Source of the DNA: Smithella sp. PtaU1.Bin162
GTDB lineage: Bacteria > Desulfobacterota > Syntrophia > Syntrophales > Smithellaceae
Direction of reading: 5' to 3'
NCBI GenBank assembly: GCA_002068015.1
Contig: MVRV01000084.1
Location: 1 to 55,508 of the forward strand
Length of the DNA stretch: 55,508 nt
Below the pieces are notes generated by a model, which saw only the letters and a program-made list of their open reading frames with translations, was not told the DNA's origin and did not search any database. Shown in pieces: positions 39,230 through 49,100 of this stretch; position 1 is the stretch's first letter, and every line of letters begins with the position of its first letter. The position numbers were made by a program, and so were the translations under genes.

Positions 39230-41971
39230 ATGATTTCATCCACGGATAGAGAAATCAGCTGCCGGATCACCAAGACGCTGCTTCTGTATGTTCGGGAAAA
39301 GAACAAAGGTTCTCTGGGAAATCTGCTTACCGGGCTGGGTCTCGATGAAAAATATCTGCTGGATACCGACAACTGGGTTTCCCATGATTTTCTCCTTAAA
39401 CTGTATGACCGGATGGTCGCAATTTTACAGGATGAAAATGCCGTCTATCACATGGCTCTGGCCTCCGACCGGTTGAAAACAATGAGCAGGCTGGACCGAA
39501 TCGGCCGTATGCTCGGCAATCCACGTTTAATTTACTCACAAAGTCCGCTTTATAACAAGTTTCTGAAATTAAACGGTGAAGTATATATCCATGAAATCGG
39601 CGATTCCTGGGTAGTTTTGGAAGACCGTTATCATGTTAGTGAACTGAAAACCCGTTATGATTGCGACTATACCAGAGGGATACTGGAAGGCATACCAACT
39701 ATCTTCGATCTTCCGCCGGCCCGGGTGGAAGAAATTACCTGCCAGATTCCCGCCGAACGTTATGGCCTGAGAACATGGGGAGATCATCCCCGCCAGGGGG
39801 CAAAGTGCTGCCTGTACAGAGTATCCTGGGATCCTCAAAGCAAACCGTCGTTTTGGAAACAGTTGTTGAAATATGGGATATTTTTAACGGCTATCCGGGA
39901 TGTTCATGAAGCCAATCGGAAAATACAGGAAAAATATAATGAGGTCAGACAACTGGCATCTGATCTGCAACTGGCCAATCAGGAATTAAAAAGTGCACAT
40001 AAACAGCAGGAGCTTTACCTGCAGGATTTGAAACTTTCCGAGGAAAGATACCGGCTGCTGGCGGAAAATACATCGGATATTATCTGGACGATGAGTCTGG
40101 ATGATATGCGATTTACCTATGTCAGTCCATCAGTGGAAAAGGTTATGGGCTACGGCATGCAGGAGTCCTTGTCATTGAGGATGGAACAACTCTTAACTCC
40201 ACGGTCTTTGCAAAAGGCAATGGCCGCTATCGGGGAGGAATTGGCCAAAGAGACAATAAAAGGTGTTGATCCCAATCGCTCCGTTGGCTTAATTGCCGAA
40301 CATATTTATAAAGACGGCAGTTGCGGGTGGTGTGAAATAAAGGGGACGTTTCTTCGGGATGCTGCCGGACGGGCAGTGGGTATCCTTGGTATGACGCGCA
40401 ACGTCAATGAACGCATTCAGGCTCAGGAAAAATTACGCGAGAGCGAGTCACGCCTTAATGCAATTTTTGAATATAACCCTACGGCCATAGTTCTTATAGA
40501 AAAAGAGACCAGAAAAATCATTAATATAAATAACAGCGCGAGGCAGCTTATCGGGCTGCCGGTCGAGGATATTCTCGGGATGATTTGCCATAACTTTATC
40601 TGTCCTGCTGAATCCCATTCCTGCCCGATCTGTGATCTGGGCCAGACCGTAAACCGTTCGGAGAGATTTCTGCTTCGCCGTGACGGCAGCAAAATACCTG
40701 TTCTGAAAACGGTTGTCGTAATAAATATCGACGGCAAGGAATATCTCCTGGAAAGCTTTATTAATATCTCCGAACAGAAACGGGCGGATGAAGAAAACCG
40801 GTTGTTACAGGAGCGCCTGCAGCGGGCCGAGAAGATGGAAGCCTTGGGTACATTGGCCGGCGGAGTAGCCCACGATCTCAATAATGTTCTGGGCGTTATA
40901 GTCGGTTATTCCGAACTGCTTCTGGGCGAGATTGATAAAACAAGCCCAATAAGGCCGCGGGTAGTGAACATCATGAAGGGCGGTGAGAGAGCTGCCGCCA
41001 TCGTCCAGGATCTTCTGACCATTGCCAGACGAAACGTCTCCGTCAGTAAGGTTATCAATCTCAATGACATTATCAATGATTACCGGAATGCTCCGGAATT
41101 GGAAAAACTGCTTTCATTGCATCCCGCCGTTCAGATAGAAACAAATCTGGAAAAAGATCTGCTCAATATTCTGGGATCTCCGGTTCATCTGAACAAGACA
41201 ATAATGAACCTTTGTCTTAACGCCGCCGAAGCCATGCCGCAAGGCGGCACTGTTACAATAACAACCCGCAATCAGTACCTGGATGTTCCCGTGCAGGGAT
41301 ATGATGATGTCAATGAAGGTGATTATGTGATTCTGGAGGTAGCGGATACGGGTGAAGGCATCCCGGCCGCCGATCAGAAACGTATTTTTGAGCCGTTTTA
41401 TACAAAAAAAATCATGGGCCGAAGCGGCACGGGGCTCGGATTAGCCGTAGTATGGGGCACCGTTAAAGATCATAAAGGCTACATTAACGTTCATAGTGCT
41501 GAAAGAAAAGGAACAACCATAACCCTTTATTTTCCGGTGACAAGACAGGAAATATCCCGGGTCCAAAATTCTTTGCCGCTGTCCGAATATATGGGTAACG
41601 GAGAATCCATACTGGTCGTTGATGATATTTACGAACAGCGTGATCTGGCAGTCCAGATAATGACCAGGTTGAATTACAAGGTAACGGCAAAAAGCTCCGG
41701 TGAGGAGGCGCTGCAATACCTGAAAACGGCCAGGGCCGACCTTATTGTTCTGGACATGATTATGGAACCGGGCATGGATGGATTGGATACTTACAACAAA
41801 ATTCTGGAAATTCATCCGCGGCAAAAGGCTATTATCGTCAGCGGATTTTCCGATACTGACCGGGTCCGGCAGGCACAGCTTTTGGGTGCCGGTGCTTATG
41901 TCAGCAAACCCTATGTAAAGGAAAAACTGGGGCTGGCGGTCAGAAAGGAGCTGGACCGACCGATAAAGTAG
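39230..41971 (+). CDS. Hybrid sensor histidine kinase with C-terminal receiver
   Basis: This 913-residue soluble kinase starts with an unassigned sensory region of about 230 residues (residues 1-235), then a coiled coil (EANRKIQEKYNEVRQLASDLQLANQEL), two PAS modules (ENTSDIIWTMSLDDMRFTYVSPSVEKVMGYG; FEYNPTAIVLIEKETRKII), the HisKA H-box 'LAGGVAHDLNNVLGV' with His548, an HATPase (NLCLNAAEAMP; VADTGEGIPAADQKRIFEPFYTKK; GTGLGLAVVWG) and a receiver with the phosphoacceptor Asp842 in 'LIVLDMIMEPG'. No membrane segment is visible. ATG 39230 has AAGGGG upstream; the frame extends ten codons. No response regulator gene is adjacent. Confidence 0.9.
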   Translation: MISSTDREISCRITKTLLLYVREKNKGSLGNLLTGLGLDEKYLLDTDNWVSHDFLLKLYDRMVAILQDENAVYHMALASDRLKTMSRLDRIGRMLGNPRLIYSQSPLYNKFLKLNGEVYIHEIGDSWVVLEDRYHVSELKTRYDCDYTRGILEGIPTIFDLPPARVEEITCQIPAERYGLRTWGDHPRQGAKCCLYRVSWDPQSKPSFWKQLLKYGIFLTAIRDVHEANRKIQEKYNEVRQLASDLQLANQELKSAHKQQELYLQDLKLSEERYRLLAENTSDIIWTMSLDDMRFTYVSPSVEKVMGYGMQESLSLRMEQLLTPRSLQKAMAAIGEELAKETIKGVDPNRSVGLIAEHIYKDGSCGWCEIKGTFLRDAAGRAVGILGMTRNVNERIQAQEKLRESESRLNAIFEYNPTAIVLIEKETRKIININNSARQLIGLPVEDILGMICHNFICPAESHSCPICDLGQTVNRSERFLLRRDGSKIPVLKTVVVINIDGKEYLLESFINISEQKRADEENRLLQERLQRAEKMEALGTLAGGVAHDLNNVLGVIVGYSELLLGEIDKTSPIRPRVVNIMKGGERAAAIVQDLLTIARRNVSVSKVINLNDIINDYRNAPELEKLLSLHPAVQIETNLEKDLLNILGSPVHLNKTIMNLCLNAAEAMPQGGTVTITTRNQYLDVPVQGYDDVNEGDYVILEVADTGEGIPAADQKRIFEPFYTKKIMGRSGTGLGLAVVWGTVKDHKGYINVHSAERKGTTITLYFPVTRQEISRVQNSLPLSEYMGNGESILVVDDIYEQRDLAVQIMTRLNYKVTAKSSGEEALQYLKTARADLIVLDMIMEPGMDGLDTYNKILEIHPRQKAIIVSGFSDTDRVRQAQLLGAGAYVSKPYVKEKLGLAVRKELDRPIK

Positions 41972-41973
41972 AC

Positions 41974-41998
41974 ATCCGGGACAGTCCGGATCTTCTTT
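41974..41998. terminator. Terminator between convergent hybrid kinase and ygiQ genes
   Basis: ATCCGG (41974-41979) and CCGGAT (41986-41991) form a 6-bp stem with a GACAGT loop, followed by CTTCTTT. It begins two bases after the kinase stop codon. It is a short stem but in the right place. Confidence 0.5.
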
Positions 41999-42021
41999 GC
42001 CGCCGGGAAGAAGGAAGAAAA

Positions 42022-43743
42022 TTATTTTCCGGAATGGAGAAACGGCCTGTTTCTTCCCGCCTTTCCGACAAGAATGTCTTTTTGCCGCTGTTTTCCGCCC
42101 GTATCTTTTTCCACAAATATTTCCAGGCCGGTGGCGTAATCGCTCTTGGTCCAATACATTAAACTCGAATAAGTGGAAGGCGTCGGAGTAAATATCTGTA
42201 CCTGCTGCGGATGAATTTTTAATTCACGGGAAGCAAAAGACTTCAGATCGTGCATATCCGCTTCCGTGCAGCCGGGATGGGCGGCGATAAAATAGTAAGT
42301 CAAAAACTGTCGGGCGGGAGAACCGGCCTGCAATTCATCAAAAATCATTTTGAATTTCAGCAAGTCGTTGATTGCCGGTTTTCCCATAAGTTGCAAAACT
42401 CTTTCTACAGTGTGTTCCGGCGCTACCTTGATCTGTCCGGAAATGTGATGTTTGACGATTTCTTGCAGATAACTTAAGCAGTATTTTTTGTCGGCAAGCA
42501 AAAGATCATACCGAATTCCCGAAGCCACGAATATTTTTTTGATACCCGTTACTTTTCTTAAACGGCGCAAAAGACTAATTTGTCTGCCGTGATCGGTTTT
42601 GAGGTGATTGCAGACGCGGGGATAAAGGCAGCGCTTGTTTTTGCAGGCGCCCTCAGTCTGTTGGCGTCTACAGTCGATGCCGTACATGTTGGCTGTCGGT
42701 CCGCCCACATCCAGAATATATCCCTTAAAATCGGGCAGTGCGGCAATCCGGCGGGCTTCGGCAACAATCGATTCTTCCGAACGTGAAATGACGGCTCTTC
42801 CTTCATGGACGCCGATCGAGCAGAAATTGCATTCACCGAAGCAGCCGCGATGCGAGGCAAGGGAAAACTTAATTGTATCCATTGCCGGGACTTTCCCGCC
42901 GGCCTGATAAAACGGATGAACGTTCCTTTCAAAATCCAAAGCATGGATTTTATCGAGTTCGTGAGAAGTAAGAGCGGGCTGGGGGGGATTGTGAATTAAA
43001 AATCGCGGACCATGCTGCTGGAACATACCCTGTGCCGTCAGCGGATCATTATTTTGATAAAAAAGATGAAACATCCGGGCAAAGGATTTTTTATCCCGGG
43101 CGGCTTCCTCAAACGAAGGCAATTCCAGATAATCCTCCCCCGGTGCTGAATTTATGTAACAGATGCCCCGGGTGTCTTTTATTTCCCGGCGGTCTTTAAT
43201 CTTTTGGGCTATCTCGACAACGGCTTTTTCGGCCATGCCGTAGATGAGGATATCGGCACGGGCATCAAAGAGGATGGCGCGGCGGATGGAATCCGACCAG
43301 TAATCATAATGAACGATGCGCCTCAGGCTTGCTTCCAGACCTCCCAGTACCAGCGGCCGGGTGTTTTTGAAATGTTGCCGGATCAGATTGGCATAGACCA
43401 CGCAGGCACGATCCGGCCGCCGGTTATTCCTGCCCCCGGGGGTCAGATCATCGCTGCGTCTTTTCTTTTTTGTCGCGGTGTAATTGGCAACCATCGAATC
43501 CATGGCGCCTGCGGTGATTCCCCAGAAAAGTTCCGGTTCTCCCAAGCGGCGGATATCGGCATCTGTTTGCCGGTCGGGCTGGGCGATAATTCCCACGCGA
43601 AAACCGGCCGCCGCAAGCACGTGACCGATTACCGAAACGCCGCAAGACGGGCTGTCGATATATGTGTCTCCGGAGACAAGGATGATATCCGGTTTATCCC
43701 ATTTTAATTTTTCCAGTTCTGCGCGGGTTGTGGGTAGAAACAT
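42022..43743 (-). CDS. ygiQ: YgiQ family radical SAM protein
   Basis: This 573-residue protein matches YgiQ, a large radical-SAM family of unknown reaction. It has 'MFLPTTRAELEKLKWDKPDIILVSGDTYIDSPS', 'GVSVIGHVLAAAGFRVGIIAQPD', the radical-SAM 'SHRGCFGECNFCSIGVHEGRAVISRSEESI', 'YILDVGGPTANMYGIDC', 'IKVAPEHTVERVLQLMGKP' and 'QVQIFTPTPSTYSSLMYWT'. Length is close to the shorter clade (about 570-650). It is monocistronic. The gene is common in anaerobes, and the product is probably a methylthio- or methyl-transferase-like enzyme, but that is unproven. Confidence 0.93.
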   Translation of the reverse strand: MFLPTTRAELEKLKWDKPDIILVSGDTYIDSPSCGVSVIGHVLAAAGFRVGIIAQPDRQTDADIRRLGEPELFWGITAGAMDSMVANYTATKKKRRSDDLTPGGRNNRRPDRACVVYANLIRQHFKNTRPLVLGGLEASLRRIVHYDYWSDSIRRAILFDARADILIYGMAEKAVVEIAQKIKDRREIKDTRGICYINSAPGEDYLELPSFEEAARDKKSFARMFHLFYQNNDPLTAQGMFQQHGPRFLIHNPPQPALTSHELDKIHALDFERNVHPFYQAGGKVPAMDTIKFSLASHRGCFGECNFCSIGVHEGRAVISRSEESIVAEARRIAALPDFKGYILDVGGPTANMYGIDCRRQQTEGACKNKRCLYPRVCNHLKTDHGRQISLLRRLRKVTGIKKIFVASGIRYDLLLADKKYCLSYLQEIVKHHISGQIKVAPEHTVERVLQLMGKPAINDLLKFKMIFDELQAGSPARQFLTYYFIAAHPGCTEADMHDLKSFASRELKIHPQQVQIFTPTPSTYSSLMYWTKSDYATGLEIFVEKDTGGKQRQKDILVGKAGRNRPFLHSGK

Positions 43744-43870
43744 GATTTTGACCGCATACTTTTTATTGGTGGCGGGATTCAGTTAATACGAAGATATGCT
43801 TCCGGTCAAGAAAGAATAACGAAATTGACTGTTAATAATTATACTAACGGTGCGGCAAGTCTGCGGCGCA

Positions 43871-44509
43871 TTATTTTTTCAGGTTTTCGCGGAAGACTTT
43901 CCGGAATTTTTCCAGCTTGGGATTGATGATAATCCGGCAGTAAGATTCTTCCGGGTTTTGCTGAAAGTAATCCTGGTGGTAATTTTCGGCGCGATAAAAA
44001 GAGTTAAAAGGCACAATCTGCGTTACTATCGGTTTCTGATAAGCCTTTAGTTTTTTAAGTTCGTCGATAACTTTGGAAATTACGGCTTTTTGTTGATTGT
44101 TGCGGTAGAAGATAATGGAACGATATTGAGTGCCGCTGTCCGCGCCCTGCCGGTTTAAGGTAGTCGGGTCGTGGGTGACGAAAAAAATCTGCAGTATTTT
44201 TTCCAGAGTAATGAGCTGCGGATTAAAGGTTATCTGGACTACTTCCGCATGTCCCGTTTTACCGGAACATACATCCTCATAAGTTGGATTGGTTGTTGAT
44301 CCTCCGGCGTAACCGGATTCGACTTTTTCCACGCCCCGGACTTCCCGGAATATTGCTTCCGTGCACCAGAAGCATCCGCCGCCTAGAGTAATAACTTCTG
44401 AAGAATTTGCCGTCATATTTTTTTGCGCCTCCGTTTCCCTGCCGGCAATGCCAAATAAGCAAAAAAAGAACAACAAGCCGATATAAAGAATTTTTTTCAT
44501 TACTTTCAT
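43871..44509 (-). CDS. msrA: Exported peptide methionine sulfoxide reductase MsrA
   Basis: MsrA reduces methionine-S-sulfoxide. The catalytic '[28 protein letters not shown]' motif lies near residue 45, and the later motifs are '[12 protein letters not shown]', '[29 protein letters not shown]'-type, and '[18 protein letters not shown]' with the downstream Cys. The first 30 residues are a lysine-rich start followed by a long hydrophobic run ([19 protein letters not shown]), so the enzyme is probably exported. ATG 44509 is close behind the upstream gene's TGA (44518-44520); ATG 44500 is an alternative. It probably shares an operon with the four-helix membrane protein before it. Confidence 0.92.
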   Translation of the reverse strand: [212 protein letters not shown]

Positions 44510-44517
44510 TGCCCTAT

Positions 44518-44931
44518 TCAAACGATGGAAATAATACCGGCGTGGACTAAACCGGAAATCAGAGCGATAATTATCGACAGTAAGGCCATGTACCCCAGCA
44601 GGCGATGGATCATTCTTGCCCTTATCTTATTTTTTGCCCGCAAATGATAAAATCCAAAGATCAGGGCAAGAAAAGCGATCAGAAGTGTTATTGCGCCGAT
44701 GGCGGGATGAAAGCCCGCGATGTGTTCTCCTTCCTGTTGATTAATTACAAAAAAAGCCACACAAATGCCGGCGAATAAAAAAAACACCGACGTAGAGTTG
44801 AACAACCTGTGGATCTTTAACCAGGAGCGATTTTTGCGGAAAAACAAGGCCATACTTACTCCCGCAAGCATGCACAGCAGAGCGAAAATTTCCGCTACCT
44901 TGTGCAATAAAAAAATTGTGGCAAGATCCAT
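44518..44931 (-). CDS. Four-helix membrane protein, possibly b561-like
   Basis: From ATG 44931 this is a 137-residue protein with about four hydrophobic segments. It contains several His residues near membrane boundaries: 'FLLHKVAEIFALLCML', 'IHRLFNSTSVFFLF', 'GEHIAGFHPAIGAITLLIAFLALIFGFYHLRA', 'MIHRLLGYMALLSIIIALISGLVHAGII'. This spacing resembles b561-type di-haem proteins, but the haem ligands are not proven. The stop is 8 bases before the msrA start. An electron-supply role for the exported MsrA is inference. The longer frame to 44985 runs into a palindromic repeat and is unlikely. Confidence 0.65.
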   Translation of the reverse strand: MDLATIFLLHKVAEIFALLCMLAGVSMALFFRKNRSWLKIHRLFNSTSVFFLFAGICVAFFVINQQEGEHIAGFHPAIGAITLLIAFLALIFGFYHLRAKNKIRARMIHRLLGYMALLSIIIALISGLVHAGIISIV

Positions 44932-44974
44932 TTTTAGTCTCGATATAAATGGTTTCTGCAGCTTTTGTCCTAAG

Positions 44975-45097
44975 AGGCTGTTCAAAAAGGCTCATCTGCG
45001 GCGTTACGCTTCGGCTCTCGCTGTTCACGTACCTCTAAAGTACGCTCCGCTCTCCGATCCTCGCGATGCCTTGCAGCTAAACCTTTTTGAACAGCCT
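44975..45097. repeat. 123-bp palindromic repeat element (family copy 2)
   Basis: Perfect 16-bp arms, AGGCTGTTCAAAAAGG (44975-44990) and its complement (45082-45097), bound a symmetrical element with ACGTAC and GTACG at its centre. The centre and overall length (123 bp) are close to those of the 122-bp element at 25262-25383, and a shorter relative lies at 55320-55392. No coding potential is evident. Confidence 0.65.
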
Positions 45098-45124
45098 GTA
45101 AAACAGGTTTTTTGCGATACGCTA

Positions 45125-45964
45125 CTAAAGCGTCAATTCAGTTCCCTGACGCATGGCAAAGCACTCAATATCTTTCTTTTGTCTGGTAATTTCTTTACGG
45201 CATTCATCTACTATTGTTTCTACTGCTGCATCAACCCTTTCCTGATTATGGTGAAAAAGTCCTAATTTTTTTACTCCGGCTTCCAGGGCCAGTTTTAAAG
45301 CGTCATTGTAAACGGAATGTCCCCATTTCCGGGTTTTTTTGTATTCATCCTGTGTATATTCGGCATCGTGAATGAGCAGATCGGCTCCGCGGGAAAAATT
45401 CAGGTAGTCCTGATAATCAAGTCCTCCTTCGTGGCGGAAGCCCAGTTCATTGTCCGTCAGAAAAACGAAACATTTGCCGTCTTCTTCCAGCTTGTATCCG
45501 CTGCCTTGATTAGGGTGGCTGAGCGCGATGGGGGTGATGGTTATGGAATCAAACCGATAGGATTCCACACAGGTATCCTGGTAAGATATCCTGGCATTGA
45601 TTGCATCAAAATTAACCGGAAAATTAGGAGGCATCATAATCCGGGCAAGCATGTCCCTTAAGGAATCCTGGGCAAAGGGACAGCCCCAGATGTTGATGCT
45701 GCTTTTATGAGAATAGATGGGTTTAAAAAAGGGAAAACCCATGATGTGATCCCAGTGGGCATGTGTGAGCAGGATCGTATAATCATGACGATTTTCCTTA
45801 AGAAGGAGATTGCCCAATTCGCGAATGCCGGATCCGGCATCGATAATGAGAATTTCATCTTTTTTAGTCCGAATTTCGAGGCAGGTCGTGTTGCCGCCAT
45901 AGAGTAAATATTGTTTGCCTGAAACCGGAATAGACCCTCTTGCACCCCAGCAGCGAATAATCAT
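45125..45964 (-). CDS. MBL-fold metallohydrolase
   Basis: This 279-residue protein has the metallo-beta-lactamase fold: 'IIRCWGARGSIPVSGKQYLLYGGNTTCLEIRT', 'ILIIDAGSGIRELG', the metal site 'ILLTHAHWDHIMGFPFF' (HxHxDH), 'FVFLTDNELGF', 'LIHDAEYTQDEY' and the late 'LFHHNQERVD'. The 'GARGSIP' start is typical of a clade often annotated as cyclic-nucleotide phosphodiesterase-like or PhnP/ribonuclease-Z-like. The substrate is unknown. ATG 45964 has AGGGGG upstream; the 17-codon longer frame is unlikely. Confidence 0.85.
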   Translation of the reverse strand: MIIRCWGARGSIPVSGKQYLLYGGNTTCLEIRTKKDEILIIDAGSGIRELGNLLLKENRHDYTILLTHAHWDHIMGFPFFKPIYSHKSSINIWGCPFAQDSLRDMLARIMMPPNFPVNFDAINARISYQDTCVESYRFDSITITPIALSHPNQGSGYKLEEDGKCFVFLTDNELGFRHEGGLDYQDYLNFSRGADLLIHDAEYTQDEYKKTRKWGHSVYNDALKLALEAGVKKLGLFHHNQERVDAAVETIVDECRKEITRQKKDIECFAMRQGTELTL

Positions 45965-46149
45965 TTTTCCCCCTTGTGTTTGAATAATAATACAAAAAAA
46001 AAGTTTATTAAGCAAATATTATAACAGATGATTATAACAGACGATGTTCGCGGTATATTCGACTTGATAAAGATTTTTGACATTTCTTTATTAAAAGAAA
46101 AGTGTTAGGTAGTAAAATCGATTTAGTATTCAAGAGATATGGTTCTGTA

Positions 46150-49100
46150 ATGAATAGTGCTGATTCAGAAAAAAAATCCGGAGATTATATGACTATTGCC
46201 GCCATTGCTTCGGTCATTGGCGCAGCAATGAGCACGGAAACTCTGTCCGCTGTTTTTGAGTTGAATCCTTCCGAACTGAATGAACTTATCCGGACAGCAG
46301 ATAAAATGGAGTGCCTGCAACGAAAACAAAATTTGGTTTGTTTTTGTATTGATAAAATTCGTAATCTGAAACCGGCATTAACTTTTTTTCCAAAGCCGCT
46401 TTTCCGTTATCTGACGGGGATAAACACCAGGCAATTAAAAAAAGAACTTCCGGTAATTCTGGAAAAGCTTGCGGATATCGGTATTTTCAGAAGTGAGATT
46501 GTGCTGATACTCAACGAAATGGGGAATCTGGCCAAACGCGAGCACTATATGGATCATGCTCTGGAGTTCTATGACAGGAGCGCCGTATATTGTAAAATCC
46601 ATAATTTAGAAAAAAAATTATTCGTCAGATGTGTTTTGAATATAAGCAAACTTGATTTCATGCGGGGCATCAGCCCGCTGAGAACCGTGGAGTTGCAAAA
46701 TGAGGCCCTGTCCCTGATCAACGAAAGCAATCTGACAGCAGAGGATGCACTGTTAATGTTGTATGCCGGAATCGGAAGGCATTTTGCAGGGGAAGAAGAT
46801 GAAGGATTTATTTTAAGGAAAAAGGGAGACGACTATTTAAGACAATTTAACAATACAGAAATCCATAATGAAGCAATTCCTCTTATCGGCTGGCATCTCT
46901 ATCTGCTGGGCAATTTTCAAAGTGCCATTGCGTATTATGAAACAATGATTCTGGCCATCGAAAACCGCAAGGATGTGGAAGTCATTGCCTTTGCGTATCC
47001 GCCGATTATTTTCAGTTACTTCTTTCTGGGCGAATTCAATCGCGCTCTTGTTCTGAATGAAATTATCTATAAACATGCTTTGGAGCGGCAGGATTTTTTG
47101 GCGGCAACCTTGATGTATTCCATCTCCGGACGAGTTCACCTGTACATGAAGGACAACGAAAATGCCGCAGCCATTTTGTACAAGGCCTATGCGGAATCTC
47201 TGCAGGAAGATTATGGCTGGGGTAAGTACTATACGCTGTTTGCACTGTGCTTGCTGCATCTGAATGCCGGAAGGGCCGAGGCCTGCCGGGAAGCTCTGGT
47301 GCTCGCCAACGAGGCGGCCGCAAAGCATAACTTTGGAAGAATAAATGCGTCCCCTTTTTTGCTGGATGCCTTGAAAATGATAGAGGATCAGGGATTACCG
47401 GCAATTGAAGGGATGCGCTATGAAGATGAACTGGAGCGGAATATTCATTCCCGGAATGTTCATCTGTCGGGAGTATCTTGCCGTCATGTGGCTTTGTTGA
47501 AAAAAAACAGAAATGAAAGTACCCGGGATGTTTTATACATGCTGGAGCGAAGCATAGAACTGCTCCAGTCTTCCGGAAACCGGATTGAACTGGGGAAAAG
47601 TTATGTGGAATTGGCCCGTGTCATGAGCGAGGAAGGAGACAAGGCCGGAGCGAAACGTAATGCAGAGCTGGGCTGGCGGGCTTTGGGTGATCATGTAAAT
47701 GATTATTTTCCCAATGAGCTCAGAAACCTGTTGCAGACGGAAGAGCTTCCTTTAAACATGGCGGTGCAACTGGAAACCAGCTGGCTGGAATTGCGCCACA
47801 TTATTAATCCCGATCGATTGTTGACCCGGATATTAACATCGCTCAGCCGTATTATTAAAGTGGAAAGCGGTGCACTGGTGGGATTTTCCGGGGACAATAT
47901 GCCCAAAGTGCTCATTTCTCAGAATATTGATATGGAGGAACATGGCTCCGCCCAGTATCAGCGGATGATGGGAATGGTTTCCTATGCGGCGGAAAATCAA
48001 GAGCTCTTTACCTTTTTTAATGAGAATGCCGTAAGAGGAAAAGCATTTATCAATCTGGATACCAAACCCGGATTTATTTTTTGCGTTCCTTTTTTTAATC
48101 AGGAAGCCGTAGGCGCCGTGCTTTATCTGGAGAGTTATTACCGGGATTCTGATCTGACTGAAAAAGAGCGGGAAAGCATCCGGACCTTTGTGCAGAATAT
48201 TTCCCCGCACTTATTTGCCACTCTTTGTTATGAGGTCCGGCGGCGGCAGACAAAAGACGGAGAACTGTCCGATCAGGATGTGTCTTACGAAGTAATGCAT
48301 GACGATTTTTGTGTCAGTACGGACGAAACCGTTTCCCTGATCATGAATCGCATTAAAAAAGTGGCGGAAACGGATGTCCCGATTTTACTGACCGGGGAAA
48401 CCGGATCGGGGAAAGAGGTTTTTGCCAAAGAGATTTACCGGCAGAGCAAACGCAAGGCGGTTTTTATAAAAGTTAATTGCAGTGCTATTCCCGAAAGCCT
48501 GATTGAAAGCGAACTTTTCGGATACGAAAGGGGCTCTTTCACCGGTGCGACTCATATGAAAAAAGGTTATTTTGAACTGGCCCATGGCGGTACTATATTT
48601 TTAGATGAGATCGGCGAGTTGTCCTTACTGGCGCAGGTGAAACTTTTGCGTGTGCTTCAGGAACATGAAATTATGCGCGTCGGCGGTACGGAAGCGATAA
48701 AAATAAATTTTCGGCTCATTGCTGCGACTAATAAAGATTTAAAGCAGGCAGTGGAAAGAGGTTCCTTCCGGCGTGACCTGTATTATCGGTTGAACGTCAT
48801 GCCTCTTGAGGTGCCGCCGCTGCGCGAAAGAAAATCGGATATTCCGAGATTGGCCAGGTTTTTTGTGGAAAAATATTGCCGTCTGCTGGGACGGGAAAAA
48901 TGTATCATCCGGCCGGGCAGTGTTTTATGGCTTTTGAATTATAATTGGCCCGGCAATGTCCGTGAGTTGGAAAACTTAATCCAGAAAGCGGTTTTGCTTA
49001 CCGAGGGAAATGAAATTAAAATAGAAAATTTTGAGCCGGGCGGCGGCAGTAAGACTATCGGCGTGGAAACCGTGCAGACTCTGGAAGAAGTGGAACGCAA

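Noticed and set aside
44932-44985. 18-residue extension of the four-helix membrane protein
   Set aside because: It starts inside the palindromic repeat at 44975; the ATG at 44931 begins directly with the hydrophobic segment.
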